The notes below the pieces were generated by a model, which saw only the letters and a list, made by a program, of their open reading frames with translations, searched no databases and was not told the origin of the DNA. A stretch of 64,000 nucleotides of DNA from NCBI GenBank assembly GCA_050084985.1, contig JBITNC010000001.1, positions 87,606,001 to 87,670,000 of the forward strand, written 5' to 3'. This stretch comes from Nageia nagi (Eukaryota; Pinophyta). The translations under genes and the position numbers were made by a program. Below, piece after piece: positions 1 through 11,873 of the stretch (position 1 is the stretch's first letter; the number at the start of each line of letters is the position of its first letter).

Positions 1-158
1 GCTCTACAATCATAAAATGATTAATGCATATGGGATATTACTAGCCTAGTATGGAATGTGATTGCATGGAATACATTATAAAATGTGTTAAATATAAACA
101 ACATGTGAATCTATTTAATCAAACCTCGTATACATTACAACCCATGTAATCATTATGT

Positions 159-1012
159 CCATTCTCAAGATGGGCATTAGATTTAATAGGTCAAATCTCT
201 CCTATTTCCTTAAGAGGTCATAAGTTTATAATAGCTACTACAAAATATTTTACAAAATGGATAGAAGCTATTCATATGATCTCAAAAAAAGGGCCAAAAA
301 TAGTAGAATTCATATAGAACCATATTATATATTATTTTGGAATTCTAGCCCAAATTATCACTAATAATGGAAAAACTTCAAAAATAAGGAAGTTCAGGCT
401 TTGTGTAAAGGATATCACATCTATTTAAGCTTCTCAACTCCTTACTATCCTCAATAGAATGGTCAAGCCAAAGCTACAAACAAAACTATTCATAACATTC
501 TATTAAAAATTATTGATGACTCCCATCAAGATTGGCATGCAAGAATATCACATGCATTGTGGGCCTATCAAACTAGTATTCAAACTCCTACTAGGGCAAC
601 TCTATTTTCCTTAGTTTACAGGGCCAAAGTATTATTGCCCTTAGAAATAGAAATTCCTTCTTTACAAATTGCATTACAAGATTATATCACTGATGAATCA
701 ATTCATCAAACAAGATTAGATCAATTACTACTTTTAGATGAAAGAAGAATTAAAATGTTAGAGCATTTACATACTTATCAAAATCATATTAAAGTAACCT
801 TCAATAAAAAAAGTTTAAACTCATGAATTTAACATAGGGGATTTGGTTTTAAAATAAAAACAACAAACTTCTCAAATGGAATCATAGCTCTTAATTGGTT
901 ATGTACTTACATGATTAAAATAAAATTTGGATCTAGGGCTTATCATTTAATTGATATGGAAGGTAACAAAGAGAGTGAACCCATAAATATCATGCATCTT
1001 TGACCTTTCTAT
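159..1012 (+). pseudogene. Ty3/gypsy integrase fragment, decayed
   Basis: This is the catalytic core and C-terminal part of a Ty3/gypsy retrotransposon integrase, the enzyme that inserts element cDNA into the host genome. The core opens with WALDLIG and continues with YFTKWIEA; the middle has HALWAYQTS and the end has a GSRAYHLID-type motif before a stop. The first catalytic Asp survives (codon at 180). The second reads Asn (TNNG, codon at 363) and the catalytic Glu reads Lys (GQAKA, codon at 470), both G-to-A changes. There are several in-frame stops and a frameshift between about 370 and 416; the longest open part is 557-826. RT and earlier domains would lie left of the window. The element is dead. 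The spacing and motifs resemble Tat/Athila-type elements, but lineage is inferred. Confidence 0.85.
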
Positions 1013-2923
1013 AGTTAATAAACTTTTTTAATTAGAAGTTGTATATATTCTAAATAAGATTTTTTATTCAAAAAAATTAACAAAATTTTTTTTCTTAAAA
1101 ACTTATACATATTTAATGTATTTGGAAAAGAAAATGACATTAAAAAAAAAGTAAAAGAATCCACTTGATTGCTGATCAAAGAGGTATTCAATAAAAACCT
1201 TGGTTTGAGAAACCAAGATATTTGAAAGATAGGATTATAAAAGAATTATCCCTAAATATTTCCCTAGAAACATAAATATCCTTCATTTACCTATTAATTT
1301 ACAAAGAATCATAACCTTAAACTTATTGCCAGAAAGATACCAAGGATGGGAGATAAGTGTTCACGGAGATAACTTGGAAATTTATGTGGATAAAGCCATT
1401 TACCACCTTAGTCATGCACATTATTTTGTGCAAGTTCACACGGTAAACTTGTTATGCCAATATTGGCCTACTTCAACCCCCAAGATCATAATTAATTGCT
1501 TTTTCAATAATTGGATCTAGAATAGAGTTGTTAACACTTTGCCAAATGAAGATTTTCTATTCATATGGATGGACTAGATGACAAGAGACCTAATTCACCA
1601 TAAAATTATCTATGATTTTTACACTATGTTCATGCATAAGCCTCAATGATCAATTATATGTGTTCAAAATATTGACCAATGATTCTCTTGAATTAGGTCA
1701 AGATTTCCTCATCTTCCTCCCTGTAGTGTTCAAACAAGAATTGTGATGTCAAGAACACTAAAACCAATAAAAAACATAATTTATTCTTGCAAAACATGAT
1801 TTTGTTGATATATTCCTATAATATCAATATATGCAAGCATTAATAAAGTCTCATTACATTTAAATAGCCTTCTTCTTTGCCTTACCAAAAGAAATTCAAG
1901 AAGTTATAGCCATGATTTTTTATAAATAAATGAGGAACCAATGCTTGGAACTTAAAAATTAGTGGTCTTAGGGAAACTATTGAGTTAGAAGTAAATAATA
2001 TGTGGATTGAAATTGAATCTTTTACCAATTGGATCCATTTATTCTACTTAAATTGGCCTTATGAAAGACCCAAAATTTTGCTAAATTATGTTCATCAAGT
2101 GACTCTTTGATGTTATGGAAGATTAATTTCAATAACTAAGGTCATAAATGATTTAGTGCTAGACTATGATACCTATTTAATTTTACACAATGAAATCATA
2201 TACAATTTATAGTTCATTATTCAATAGAAACTTTTGTGTAAATAATCTCATTAATATAAAACCAAGGTTTTAATAGACCTTAGAACTCTTTAATCAAAGA
2301 AAGAGTGAGGTTATAGTCAAACCAGTGAAAAATGATTATGTACAATATCTCATAAAGAGCATGATCTCCCTCACATCATTAATTACCCCTCAATCTTCAC
2401 AAACCTTAGGGATCCCATCTTGCCTTCCACTTATTGAGAATGGTGAAGCCTCGACATTGTTAGCCAAGGAAAAATGCATCATTAAAAAATTCAAGAGTCA
2501 TCCACCAATCTTGCCACTCATTTGGTATCTAGTTGATTACCAATCATCTATCCTAGGACCAAGACCTACTTATCTCTTAGTTCAACCTCTATAATTTTAT
2601 TTCTTGGGTTATAAAGGTTGGGTTATCCATAAAAAATAAGAGGACCATTATCATTAGGGAGTTGTAAAAAGTTTTGTATCTTAAAAAATAACAATCAAGT
2701 AAATGAAAAGTACCACCTCTACGAATATATGTAGATAATTCAAAAAATTATTATTAAATGTTTTCTTGAAAAAATAAAATGTATGTATATATCTATCTTT
2801 AAAAAAATTTATATAGATTCTAAAAAATGCTTGTATATGACACTGTAGGTAGTTGATTGTATTTCATAAGCAACAAGCATCATGAGTCACCCACATTGTG
2901 TTAATCTTCCCACTAGTCAATAG
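1013..2923. other. Region downstream of integrase, no recognised gene
   Basis: No known family was recognised here. Two short open stretches on the plus strand stand out from very stop-rich surroundings: 1326-1520 (contains the short motif GWEISVHGD) and 2325-2594 (contains LITPQSSQTLGIPSC). They lie downstream of the integrase on the same strand, where Tat-type elements often carry extra reading frames, so they may be remnants of such a frame. That is inference from position only. No LTR boundary could be placed. Confidence 0.4.
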
Positions 2924-3325
2924 GAGGGGTACTCACATTATGATCCTCTTGTCCCATGGGACTTGTCATCCTTTATCATTTCTCGATCACCTTGTACTTT
3001 TCCTAATGACCCCTTAAAGGATCCTATCCAAAACCCAAAGTTAGAGGAGGATCAATTTAATCAATTGCTTGATGGTATCCAACATCAAATTTTATCTATG
3101 ATGGCTTTATCCTTTACCCTAGATAGATTTGACCATGCTTATAATATTCTAAGTAACTCTGATCAAATGGAGATTTACACTGATCATCAGCCTTGTTGGG
3201 GATCTTGTGTGATATATGATATCCTTGACAAAGAATTCTTGCAAAATCTCATTTGTATGATCTCTAGACCTAATTTTATTTGGAGAATCATGATTGATGC
3301 TCTTATCACTTCTTTGGTAGTTTGA
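2924..3325 (+). pseudogene. Open stretch of unknown origin (about 134 codons)
   Basis: This is the longest open plus-strand frame between the left integrase remnant and the minus-strand mobile-domain remnant. The frame is open from 2924, with the first Met at 2963. It is Pro/Asp/Leu rich near the start (motif FPNDPLKDPIQNPK) and has no transmembrane stretch or recognised catalytic motif. It may be part of an extra reading frame of the retroelement whose integrase lies upstream, or a chance open stretch. No function is proposed. Confidence 0.3.
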
Positions 3326-3560
3326 TTTGTTAGATACTATGGGCTATGTCTTCTACATCTTGAAGAAGACTTTTTCAATAACATCACCATAGCTCATCTC
3401 TTGTCTACAAACTTGTGTTGTTGGGACTTCATGTTGTCTATGTCTATCATTTGTGACCCCCTACTATGGTTCCTTGATCATACCATCTGTACTTGTTGTC
3501 ATTTCCATCCTTTTACTCATGATGACCTATTATAGATTCTTATTCAATAGAGAAATAAGT

Positions 3561-3690
3561 AAAACATTAAAATATTCAAAAAAACAAAAAAACATTTAAA
3601 TATTAAAAAAACAAAAAAACATTAAAAAATTCAAAAAAAACACAAAAACATCAAAATATTCAAAAAATACAAAAAATTAAAAAATATATG
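3561..3690. repeat. A-rich degenerate tandem repeat
   Basis: Variants of a short unit of the form AAAACATTAAAATATTC followed by a run of A and C recur about five times with irregular spacing of roughly 25-35 bases. It is a simple A-rich minisatellite. Confidence 0.7.
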
Positions 3691-5054
3691 TATATATACT
3701 CAAAAGTATACTTCTGAAGAATCTTGGCTACTGGGTGCATTTTCCATGTGTTCATATTGTTCCACTCTGTTCATAAGCATTTAGTCCTTTACCTTGAATG
3801 TCATAATTATTAGATATCAATCATTATGAAGGAGGAAACTAATCAAGCTATATTTATCCACACATCATGCATGCATCAATATAACATTTATTTATGTATA
3901 TGGTTATATTTACAAACAAAGAAGTAGGTAATAAATACTCTATTCATATTTAGTTTTAGTTGAGAAATCCTATGTTGAGGTTTCAAAAGCTTAGGATGAT
4001 AAAAAGACATAACTATGACATACGGTGGTGCACTAATAGACTCATACACTTTTCTCATTAAAAATCTCAAAATAACCAAGCATTAAGTATTTCTTGAGTA
4101 TAAATGTGAGTATGGTTTTCTTAATTTTTGCTTCATCTTGAACCAAAGAACTAGAATAAAAAAGAAAAGTAAAGTAAAAAAAAAAGGATAGAAAAGAAAA
4201 TAAAAAATATGTACAATTCTTGGACTATTGTAGCATCCTCTATCGGGGCTATAGATGTTTGATTGGCAATAGAGCAAGGTTGTAATGGGATGAAGGGGTT
4301 AATCTTCACCAGGGCTATGGATGCCTTATAATTTATAATTTATGATTATAGAATGCTTAATTTGCAAATGTTAAGATAAGCAAATTAACATCATTGCACA
4401 CACACAAGTTTATGGTAAACTTAAGTATATTATGATCTTGTTTCATATCATCCCTAGTAGATGATACCAAAGTAAAATACCAATTAACAAAACTAGGTAT
4501 TGAAGGTGTTATTTATTACACTTCTTTATTTATATATATATTCATTCATTCTATACCATTATTACTATTATTATAAAAACTTGATAAGTTGCCAAAGCAT
4601 TAAAATTGATGTTTAAGTTATTATGTCATTCATAGAAATCTTAGGTCATTTAAGTTTCACACATTTTACATTCATTTGTACATATACATTTATGTGCATC
4701 CACTATTACATCATAAAAGTGTTGTAAATCTTATGTATTTTACATCCATACATTCACATTATTCATGATATCATATATGTTTATACCAATATACTATGAT
4801 CAAAACCATGTATAAAAGTAGCCAAGAAAATGAAAATGATGCATCTGATTTCGTTCTCCTACAAATCAAACACATTACTATATAAACATAAATACTACTT
4901 TGAATTTATAGATCATATCATAGATAAGGTGTTAAAACTAAATGAAAACATAAAAATAAACTTTCATGCATTTCTACTTTAACATATACATTTAAAAAAC
5001 ATAAACATAGATATATATGATACTAAAATGTACATAGAAAAGTCTAAAGTCATC

Positions 5055-5077
5055 ATATATATATATATATATATATA
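5055..5077. repeat. (AT)n microsatellite
   Basis: An uninterrupted run of alternating A and T, 23 bases long, in otherwise A+T-rich DNA. Confidence 0.95.
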
Positions 5078-5168
5078 ATAAAATTAGATCCATCACATTA
5101 AAAAAACCAACTATCAATCATGACTACCATGATCCCAAAATAGATAAGGTCATCAAAAATTAATAAAC

Positions 5169-7085
5169 CTATGAATAACATTCTAAATATAAGAAATGGT
5201 CGTACTCTCCATAAATCTTAGAAGGGAAATGACATAGTCTATGAAGACTCATAAGTCTAACATAAAACATAAAGTATAGTAGCCTTGTCACTAGAATGCT
5301 CTCAGAGCTGCCCTCTCCACCATCTATAGGACTACTAGCTCTACCTTGCCTAGGATGAGTAGTGCCCACTGAACCTATAGGGCTCATTGCCTAAGCCACC
5401 CTGAAATCTTCAATAACCCATGGGGTGCTAGGAAAGACCCCACTTATCTTGCTATAACTATGGTATGCAACTGATCTAACCCTACCTTAGGTACTGCTAT
5501 CTACTGAAGCTCCACTTGGTGTCTAATAAACTAAGACATCCACAGGAATGTATGTAGTAATCCCTCTATTAAAGAATCCCTTGAATAAAGATTATAGCTA
5601 GCTAGCTATCCTGTAGATGTACTAGCTTTGATAGTCTATGTAGAGGCTTGAGCCTTATCCCTTTTCTCAATGATATCTATCTCTCTTAGCTCTATATCTA
5701 TAAATATGAGCACTAAGTTGAGAGACCTAGTATTCAACTCATAGATATCCCCAAAAGTGTATCAACATTGGGTACCTATGAAGGGAAAGCTCCACCTCCT
5801 CTCTCACCTTAGAGAGGTACCTACCTCATTCTCCTTCCTTGTTAGCTATGTCCTTTGGCTCATCCATCACTTGCTCCTAACCATTGGCTCATCCATCATT
5901 AGTCCTCACCTCTCCTGCTACTCCGCACTCTCCTTGGATATCTCCTCCCAACTTTATAGCTACTTTAGGCTCAACTACTCATTGATGTACCTATGCTTTG
6001 GCACCTCACTATCCTTAGCCTCTAACTCTACCTAACACCAAGCATCAAAAGCCTTGATCATACCCACATCATCCACACTTGTATTCTCCACTAGGATCTC
6101 CTCCTATGTAGGATCTAGCTCTATGTAAACTAAGGGTTGAATCCCCTCAATAGGTAGCTTTCCCTCTCTCAAAAATTCAAGTGTTGTGGAACATCTTGAA
6201 CTAAACCAAACTAATGGTGCATACCTTGAAGTATAAATGCTCTAAGAACTCATTCCATCAACCATTGAGAACTCAAGCTTGTTTGATGCCCATTATTGTA
6301 CGCAAGTCCATCCCAAACTAGATAACCATGGTAGGGTTTTGAACCTTGCCTATTTACAATTAGGTGAGCAATCATCCTTTGATAAAAAAAATATCTCACT
6401 AAATCCCATTAATGGTGAGTTTAAAAATACTCTCTCTAAATGCATGATGTCGATAACATAGGCTATGTGCATATCAAAACGAGGTACCGAGAGTCCCAAA
6501 GGATGACTACATAGATATGCTCATAAGCCCATGCCTAAAGAGTGATGGTAACTAACAATGAGGTTCTATGGCCTAAATAATAGAAGAATAAATCTCATAA
6601 ATTTGGTCTAATAGTGTGGGAGCCAACATATACTATCCCTTGTTGTAGCATATCAGCCACTATGGGCAATAAGGACCAAGGAAATCTCCCACTACTAGTA
6701 TCTAGGAGAGCATAGCATTAGATCTGCCCCATGAAGTAAGAGGCTCTAAGGAGACCCTACTTGTCATTATTCCAATACCTAAAGTATGGAATACCTTTAG
6801 AAACATCTCACCATGACTCTATCGATGGCACCTACCCCATAGACTATTTAATATCTAGCACACTAAATCTCAATCTATTACATGCTAAATCCACTGACCT
6901 TGAATAGGTAAATGATATATATGATGAGTGTCCTCTACCATAATAGTTATCTCCCTTAGGAAGATGGAAGGTCCAATAAAGAATCCCACCTCTCCACAGG
7001 GCTACCAATAGTGGTAGTCACAATGAATAGACCCATATACAACCTAGCTCCAAATCCAACTACACAAAGAAAGGTTTAGTCTATG
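5169..7085 (-). pseudogene. Plant mobile domain (PMD) reading frame, decayed
   Basis: Read on the minus strand, this resembles the plant mobile domain (Pfam PF10536, the MAIN/MAIL family and many transposon-borne copies). The most diagnostic stretch (about 7000 down to 6900) reads SPVERWDS, then WTFHLPKG, then EITIMVEDTHHIYHLPIQG across a frameshift. This fits the family pattern of an ERW block, a TFHLP block, a GEMTITLEDV block and LPIDG. A second family block, LVTITL followed by AWAYEHIYV, is at about 6560-6507. The tail from about 6470 to 5169 keeps long near-open stretches with many acidic residues but no recognised domain, so its inclusion is tentative. There are many stops and several frameshifts. 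It lies antisense to the integrase at the left end, the same relation as in the element at 38.4-45.0 kb, so it may be an antisense extra gene of the same retroelement. Confidence 0.6.
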
Positions 7086-9469
7086 GTAGTCAACAAAACA
7101 TGACCATCCTTGAGTATACTGAGGATATCTACCTTAGGCTCGAAATGTCTTGATATAACAATAATTAATGATAAAGTAAGTTGTAAAAAAAAATTGTTAA
7201 ATGCAAATGTTGGAATCGAATGATTAGGGTCTAAAATTGCTAGTGTTCTATACTCAAACATTGATGATCTTGAAACCTTTTAGCTCTGGCCAATGATCAT
7301 AATAGGGGTCTTAAAATTTTAGCCAAATATTCAAAATAAGCCTAATTTTAAAAAAAAAATGTTATAAAACTTATAAAAGCTATTCTAATCATCCTAAGGT
7401 TTCTATTTTTTCATAAATGGAGTAAAAATGGATTAATAATAAAAAATTGAAAATGGGGTTTTAAAACCTACCTCTTCCTCATGGGCCTCTTGCATAGTGT
7501 AGATCATTCTCATGGTAGCCATTTGGCTTAATTCAATGGTAAAATGGGAAGTATAGGGTTAAACACTTGGATGGTGGGGTATAGGCAACAAAAGTCTCTA
7601 ACCTGCATTGAAAAACAAATTAAAAGTGGTAGGTAAAACTTTTTCTTTTTATTACTTCACACAGTTGAACATCAAAATTTTAAGTTGAGTGCCAAAATCT
7701 AACTAGATCATCAGTGACCTAAAAAAATGATAAATGAATGCAAAAGGTTTTCTTAAAATGCACAAGTTATATGGTATTTCAATAAGAGAAATACCTAGGA
7801 CCCTCCCTTTGTGCTTTATTAAACATATCTAATTAAAACTTAAAAATATACAAAATTTTGGAGTATGTCAAAAATTCTTTAGGTCGAGTTAGGCCCTATG
7901 ATCAATTTAAATATTAATAAGAAAATTCAAAATGAAATAGAGTAATTAAGACTATTCATAAGATCTTGTATATATCTTTTGAACAATTAACAATGCTCAA
8001 TTAAAAACAAAAAAATAGTCCAAACAAAACATGTGTGCTCAAAAGATGCTCACATCAAAACTATCTTGAAAAATATCAAAAATAATATAAAACCATTAAA
8101 AACCACAAAAAATTAAAAAATATGTGTCAAAGGCAAAATTACTATGATTTCTTCACTTGTTAAACTTAATTTAGAGTTGAGGTTTTTTTAAAAAATTAAG
8201 ACTCTTGAGTAACTCTAATATGAAAAAAGACCCTTCTTTTAACATAAAAAAGAAGGATGGGTTTCGATATGATTAAAATTATTGGATGAACTTTTGTGCA
8301 AGATCATTAAGTAATCTATCTGCTAGGAAAAAAGTAGAATGATTAAAATTTTTTGTATTCATAAAGAACTTATTTATCACATACTAGCTATGGCATACAC
8401 CTAATGGCTAAAACTTCATCCATATCCTGCCAACACAACACAACAATATAGTTGGTAACTCCTAAGTTACACCTTGCACTACAACCTTTATTGTTTTCAA
8501 AACATATCAAATGCCAAAAGGTCAAAAAATAGATTTGTCATAATCTAATCACTCAAATTCAGCTTATTCATAAAGAATGAGTTAACTTCGAAACCTTACT
8601 TAAGATCAAGAAATACAAGTCCAAGACTTGATTGCACCCCTCTCTGATAGGCTTAGTTTTTTAAGATAATCTCCACCTATAAAATGTTGGGTATTTCAAA
8701 AAAGGGGCAAAATATAGACACTTAAAAATGACCCTCTTTTGATAAATGAAAGAGGGGAATAATATTTTTAGGCAAAAAATAAAGTTTTCCAAAGCCTCTC
8801 AATCATTGGCAATTATATCTAATGGCTTTAGCCTGATGGGTAATCACTAGCATCTTGTAAAGAGAAAACATAAAAAAAAAAAAAAAATTAAAGGGCCCCA
8901 AGGAAATAAGTGATGGATCAAGGATGAGTCATCCTTAATCATACACTTTCCTTGCATAGGGTATAATCCATGAAAAGGTAGGATGAGATTTTTCATATAG
9001 CCTTACCTTCCAAAATAACAACTAATGCTACCTAAAAAAGTTTATAAACTAAGACTCCTTCCAAAGAGGAAAGAGAGAGGATGAAATGCAACCTTACTCT
9101 GCTGAATTAGATCTAGATTTTTAAGTACATTTAATTTACTATTTTTACTTTATATGTATGTTTATTTATTATAATCTTAGAGCATGAGCAGGTATGTTTG
9201 ATGGGTTGTTGGTTTGTGCATGTGCAAGATTCCAAGAAGAAGCCAAGGAGTTAGCAAGGAAGAAGTAATCAAAATCATTCTTGTTGTAGGTTCAATTAAA
9301 TGATATTTGGAGCTTAATACATTACAAACAAAGGCCTCCAAGAGATCTTATTACACATTGTACTAAAGTCCCTCCATTGCGAGGAATCTGTAATCAAAAT
9401 TGAGTTTATTCAAGATAATAAAAAGTTTCTATTGGTTGTGATAGCTTTTATTTTGCATACTTGCAAGGT
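7086..9469. other. Gene-free stretch between PMD remnant and chromovirus
   Basis: No reading frame with recognisable content was found on either strand. The stretch is A+T rich, with A runs (including 16 A at 8872-8887) and a pair of similar motifs near 8220 and 8730 (GACCCTTCTTTT / GACCCTCTTTTG). It could be non-coding or LTR sequence of old retroelements. No boundaries are visible. Confidence 0.45.
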
Positions 9470-10365
9470 TTTTTTTGAGTAAATAAGATTAACGAATGCT
9501 CCTGAAGCATTATGATCTGATGAACAATGTTTATGAGAATACTAAGACAAATTTATGCTAGTATTTTTAGATGATATTCTCATTATACTCAAGGAATGAA
9601 GAAGAGCATAACCCTCATTTGAGATTATCCTTAGAGTCTTGAGATGACATCAGTATATGGTAAATTGTCTAAGTGTGATTTCTATGTTTCTCACATTCAA
9701 TATTTAGGTCACATTATTTCTACTAAAGGAATCTCATTTGACCCTAAAAAGGTAGAAGAAATAATGAGTTTGCCTACACAAACAAATGTGACTGAGGTAA
9801 GAAGTTTCATGGATTAGTTGGGTATTATAGAAGATTTGTTAAGGATTTTTCAAAGATAGCAAATCTTATCACTAGTATGCAAAAGAAAAAAAAGTGTTTA
9901 AGTGGATAGAGAAGTGGAAAAAGCTTTCACATCTAAAGGAAAAGCTTACCTTTCCCTAGTTCTTACTATTCCTAGCCCATATAGTGATTTTGTAGTGTGT
10001 ACAGATGATCATTAGAAGGTTTCGATAGAGTACTATCATAAAATGGAAATCTTGTAGCATATGAGTCCAAAAAGTTAAAACCACATGAGTTGAATTATGC
10101 TACACATGATCTTGAGCTACTAGCTATAGTGCATGCACTGAATATGTGGAGACATTACTTGTTAGGAAAACCTTTAAAATTCAAAATGGATCATCAAAGT
10201 TTGAAATACTAGTTCATTCAGGTTGACTTAAATGCTATACAAAGATAATGGATGGAATTCCTCACCAAATATGATTTTGGTATTGAATATATCAAGGGTA
10301 AAGAAAATAAGGTAGCATATGCATTAAGTTGAAGAAGACATGTAAATTCCATGACAAGAAGCTAG
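9470..10365 (+). pseudogene. Chromovirus reverse transcriptase (C-terminal half) and RNase H
   Basis: This is the second half of a Ty3/gypsy reverse transcriptase followed by its RNase H. RT begins abruptly at a TNAPEA motif (usual family form TNAPATF), followed by the catalytic loop VFLDDILII near 9550-9580, so the two catalytic Asp are kept. The thumb and connection include YYRRFVKDFSKIAN. RNase H is recognisable from AYESKKLKPHELNYATHDLE, WRHYLLGKP, DHQSLKY and the terminal EYIKGKENKVA. The first half of RT, protease and gag are absent upstream, so the element is 5' truncated or was cut by a deletion near 9470. Frameshifts in RT and stops in RNase H make it dead. The same frame runs on into the integrase. 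Confidence 0.88.
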
Positions 10366-11570
10366 TTCAACTTGTTTGAACAAGTGAGAATCTTACAACA
10401 AGAGGATCTGTATTGTCAATCCATTAGGGAAATGATAAAGAAATGTAATCCTTCATCTCAAGAATTTACTAAAAAATATAGAATTTTATATTTTAGAGAC
10501 AGATTAGTCATCCCAAAAAAAGAAGATTTAAGAAATTTAATCCTACGAGAAGCCTATCATCCTCTATATGCAACACATCCAAGAGATATGAAGATGGGAG
10601 AAGAATTGAAACAAAAATTCTATTGGGATGGAATGAAGAAGGATATAGCATGGTTTGTAGCAATATACTTGGAATGTTAGAAAGTGAAAGTGAAACATCA
10701 ACATCTAGGTGGATATTTGTATCCCCACAATATTTCAACACAAAAATGGAAAGTAATTTTAATGGATTTTATAGTTGGTTTACCAAAAATCATATTTCAT
10801 CATGACTCCATATTAGTTGTGGTTGATAAATTAACCAAGGTTACTCATTTTATACTTGGTAACACCATGGATGATGCCCCTATAGTAGCCAATAAGTTTA
10901 CATATGAAATCTTCAAACTAAATGGATTTCCTAAAGTGATAATCTAATATAGGGATTCTAAATTCACTTTCGTATTTTGGGAATCATTACATAAGGCATT
11001 GGGTACAAAGTTGAATATGAGATCAACTTATCATCTTAAGACAGATGGGCAGATAGAATGTGTAAATAGAGTTCTTGAGGATATGCTTAAAATGTATTAC
11101 ATGAAATAAAAGATCAAATGGGAAGATTATCTTTATTTGGCTGAGTTTGCATACAATAATGGTTATCATTCATATTTAAGAATGGCTCCTATTGAAGCAT
11201 TTTATGGAAGGAGATGCAAAACTCTTTTGACTTGGGATAATAGAAAGGATTGGGTGATGATCCAATTGAAAATAATAAAGCAAATAAAGAAGCAGCTCAA
11301 GTCCATTTGATGAAAGTTGAAGGAAGCTATTGATCGATAAAAGAGTTATACCAATCTAAAGAGAACTTCTCGAGAATTTGTTATGGATGATAAGGTCTTT
11401 TTACGAATTGGACTCATGAAGAGTGCCATATAGTCAACTAAATTAGATCTTTGATTTGTTAGTCCTTTTAAAATTGTAGAAAAGAAAAGTTCAGTAGCCA
11501 ATAAACTTGTCTTGCCACCAAGTTTGTCCAAAATGCATGATGTCTTTCATGTCTCTTTTTTATGAAAATA
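10366..11570 (+). pseudogene. Chromovirus integrase, decayed
   Basis: This is integrase of the same element. The N-terminal zinc-binding part retains the HPLYATHP region and FYWDGMKKDIAWF. The core has ILMDFIVGLPK (first catalytic Asp kept), LVVVDKLTKVTHF, RSTYHLKTDGQIECVN (catalytic Glu kept) and EFAYNNGYH. The second catalytic Asp is lost: the usual IISDRD reads II-stop-YRD near 10945. The C-terminal domain includes DDKVFLRI and ends in a KMHDVFHVSFL block typical of chromoviruses. It is only lightly broken over 1.2 kb, with a handful of stops, suggesting it is younger than the left-hand integrase remnant. Confidence 0.9.
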
Positions 11571-11599
11571 TGTTGCTAATCCTTCTCATGTTTTGGAAT

Positions 11600-11785
11600 T
11601 TTTTGAATTATAGATGCTGGAACTTCATGCCATTGAAGTACTCCATATTAAGATCTTAGCTTTTAGGACTAAGAAACTAAGAAATAAGAAAATAAATGAA
11701 TGTTTAGTCCAATGGGATAAATACTCTGAGTCATCTACTACATGGGAAAATGCAGCTACTATGAAAAGATAATTTTCATATTTAT
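11600..11785 (+). pseudogene. Chromodomain at integrase C-terminus
   Basis: After the integrase, the pattern AIEVLHIKI, then LRNKKINECLVQWDKY, then SSTTWENA matches the chromodomain carried by chromoviruses, which in intact elements helps direct insertion by binding modified histones. The conserved W-x-x-Y and TWE features are visible. An in-frame stop follows at about 11770. This places the element in the chromovirus branch of Ty3/gypsy. Confidence 0.8.
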
Positions 11786-11860
11786 TTATTTAAATAAGTC
11801 TATGAAACATTTATAAATTTGTATTTGTATGTAAGAACACATGGGACTATGTTCATTTTT

Positions 11861-11873
11861 AAGGGGAGTTGTA
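11861..11873 (+). promoter_or_regulatory. Polypurine tract next to 3' LTR
   Basis: The purine run AAGGGGAG (11861-11868) lies about 75 bases after the chromodomain stop and just before a TGTCACAACC sequence, the usual place and form of the plus-strand priming site of a Ty3/gypsy element. Confidence 0.65.

Larger units (their letters stand above)
3326..5168. other. Gene-free A+T-rich stretch
   Basis: Nothing coding was recognised. The stretch holds an A-rich tandem repeat and an (AT)n microsatellite, listed separately. Short open frames on the minus strand at 3888-4079 and 4083-4277 have no recognisable features and look accidental. Confidence 0.5.

Noticed and set aside
8872-8887. Poly(A) tail of a retroposed SINE or LINE
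   Set aside because: A run of 16 A without a recognisable body upstream or target duplication is not sufficient in such A-rich DNA.
10508-10741. Minus-strand open frame over the chromovirus integrase
   Set aside because: Shadow of the well-supported plus-strand integrase; no recognisable content.
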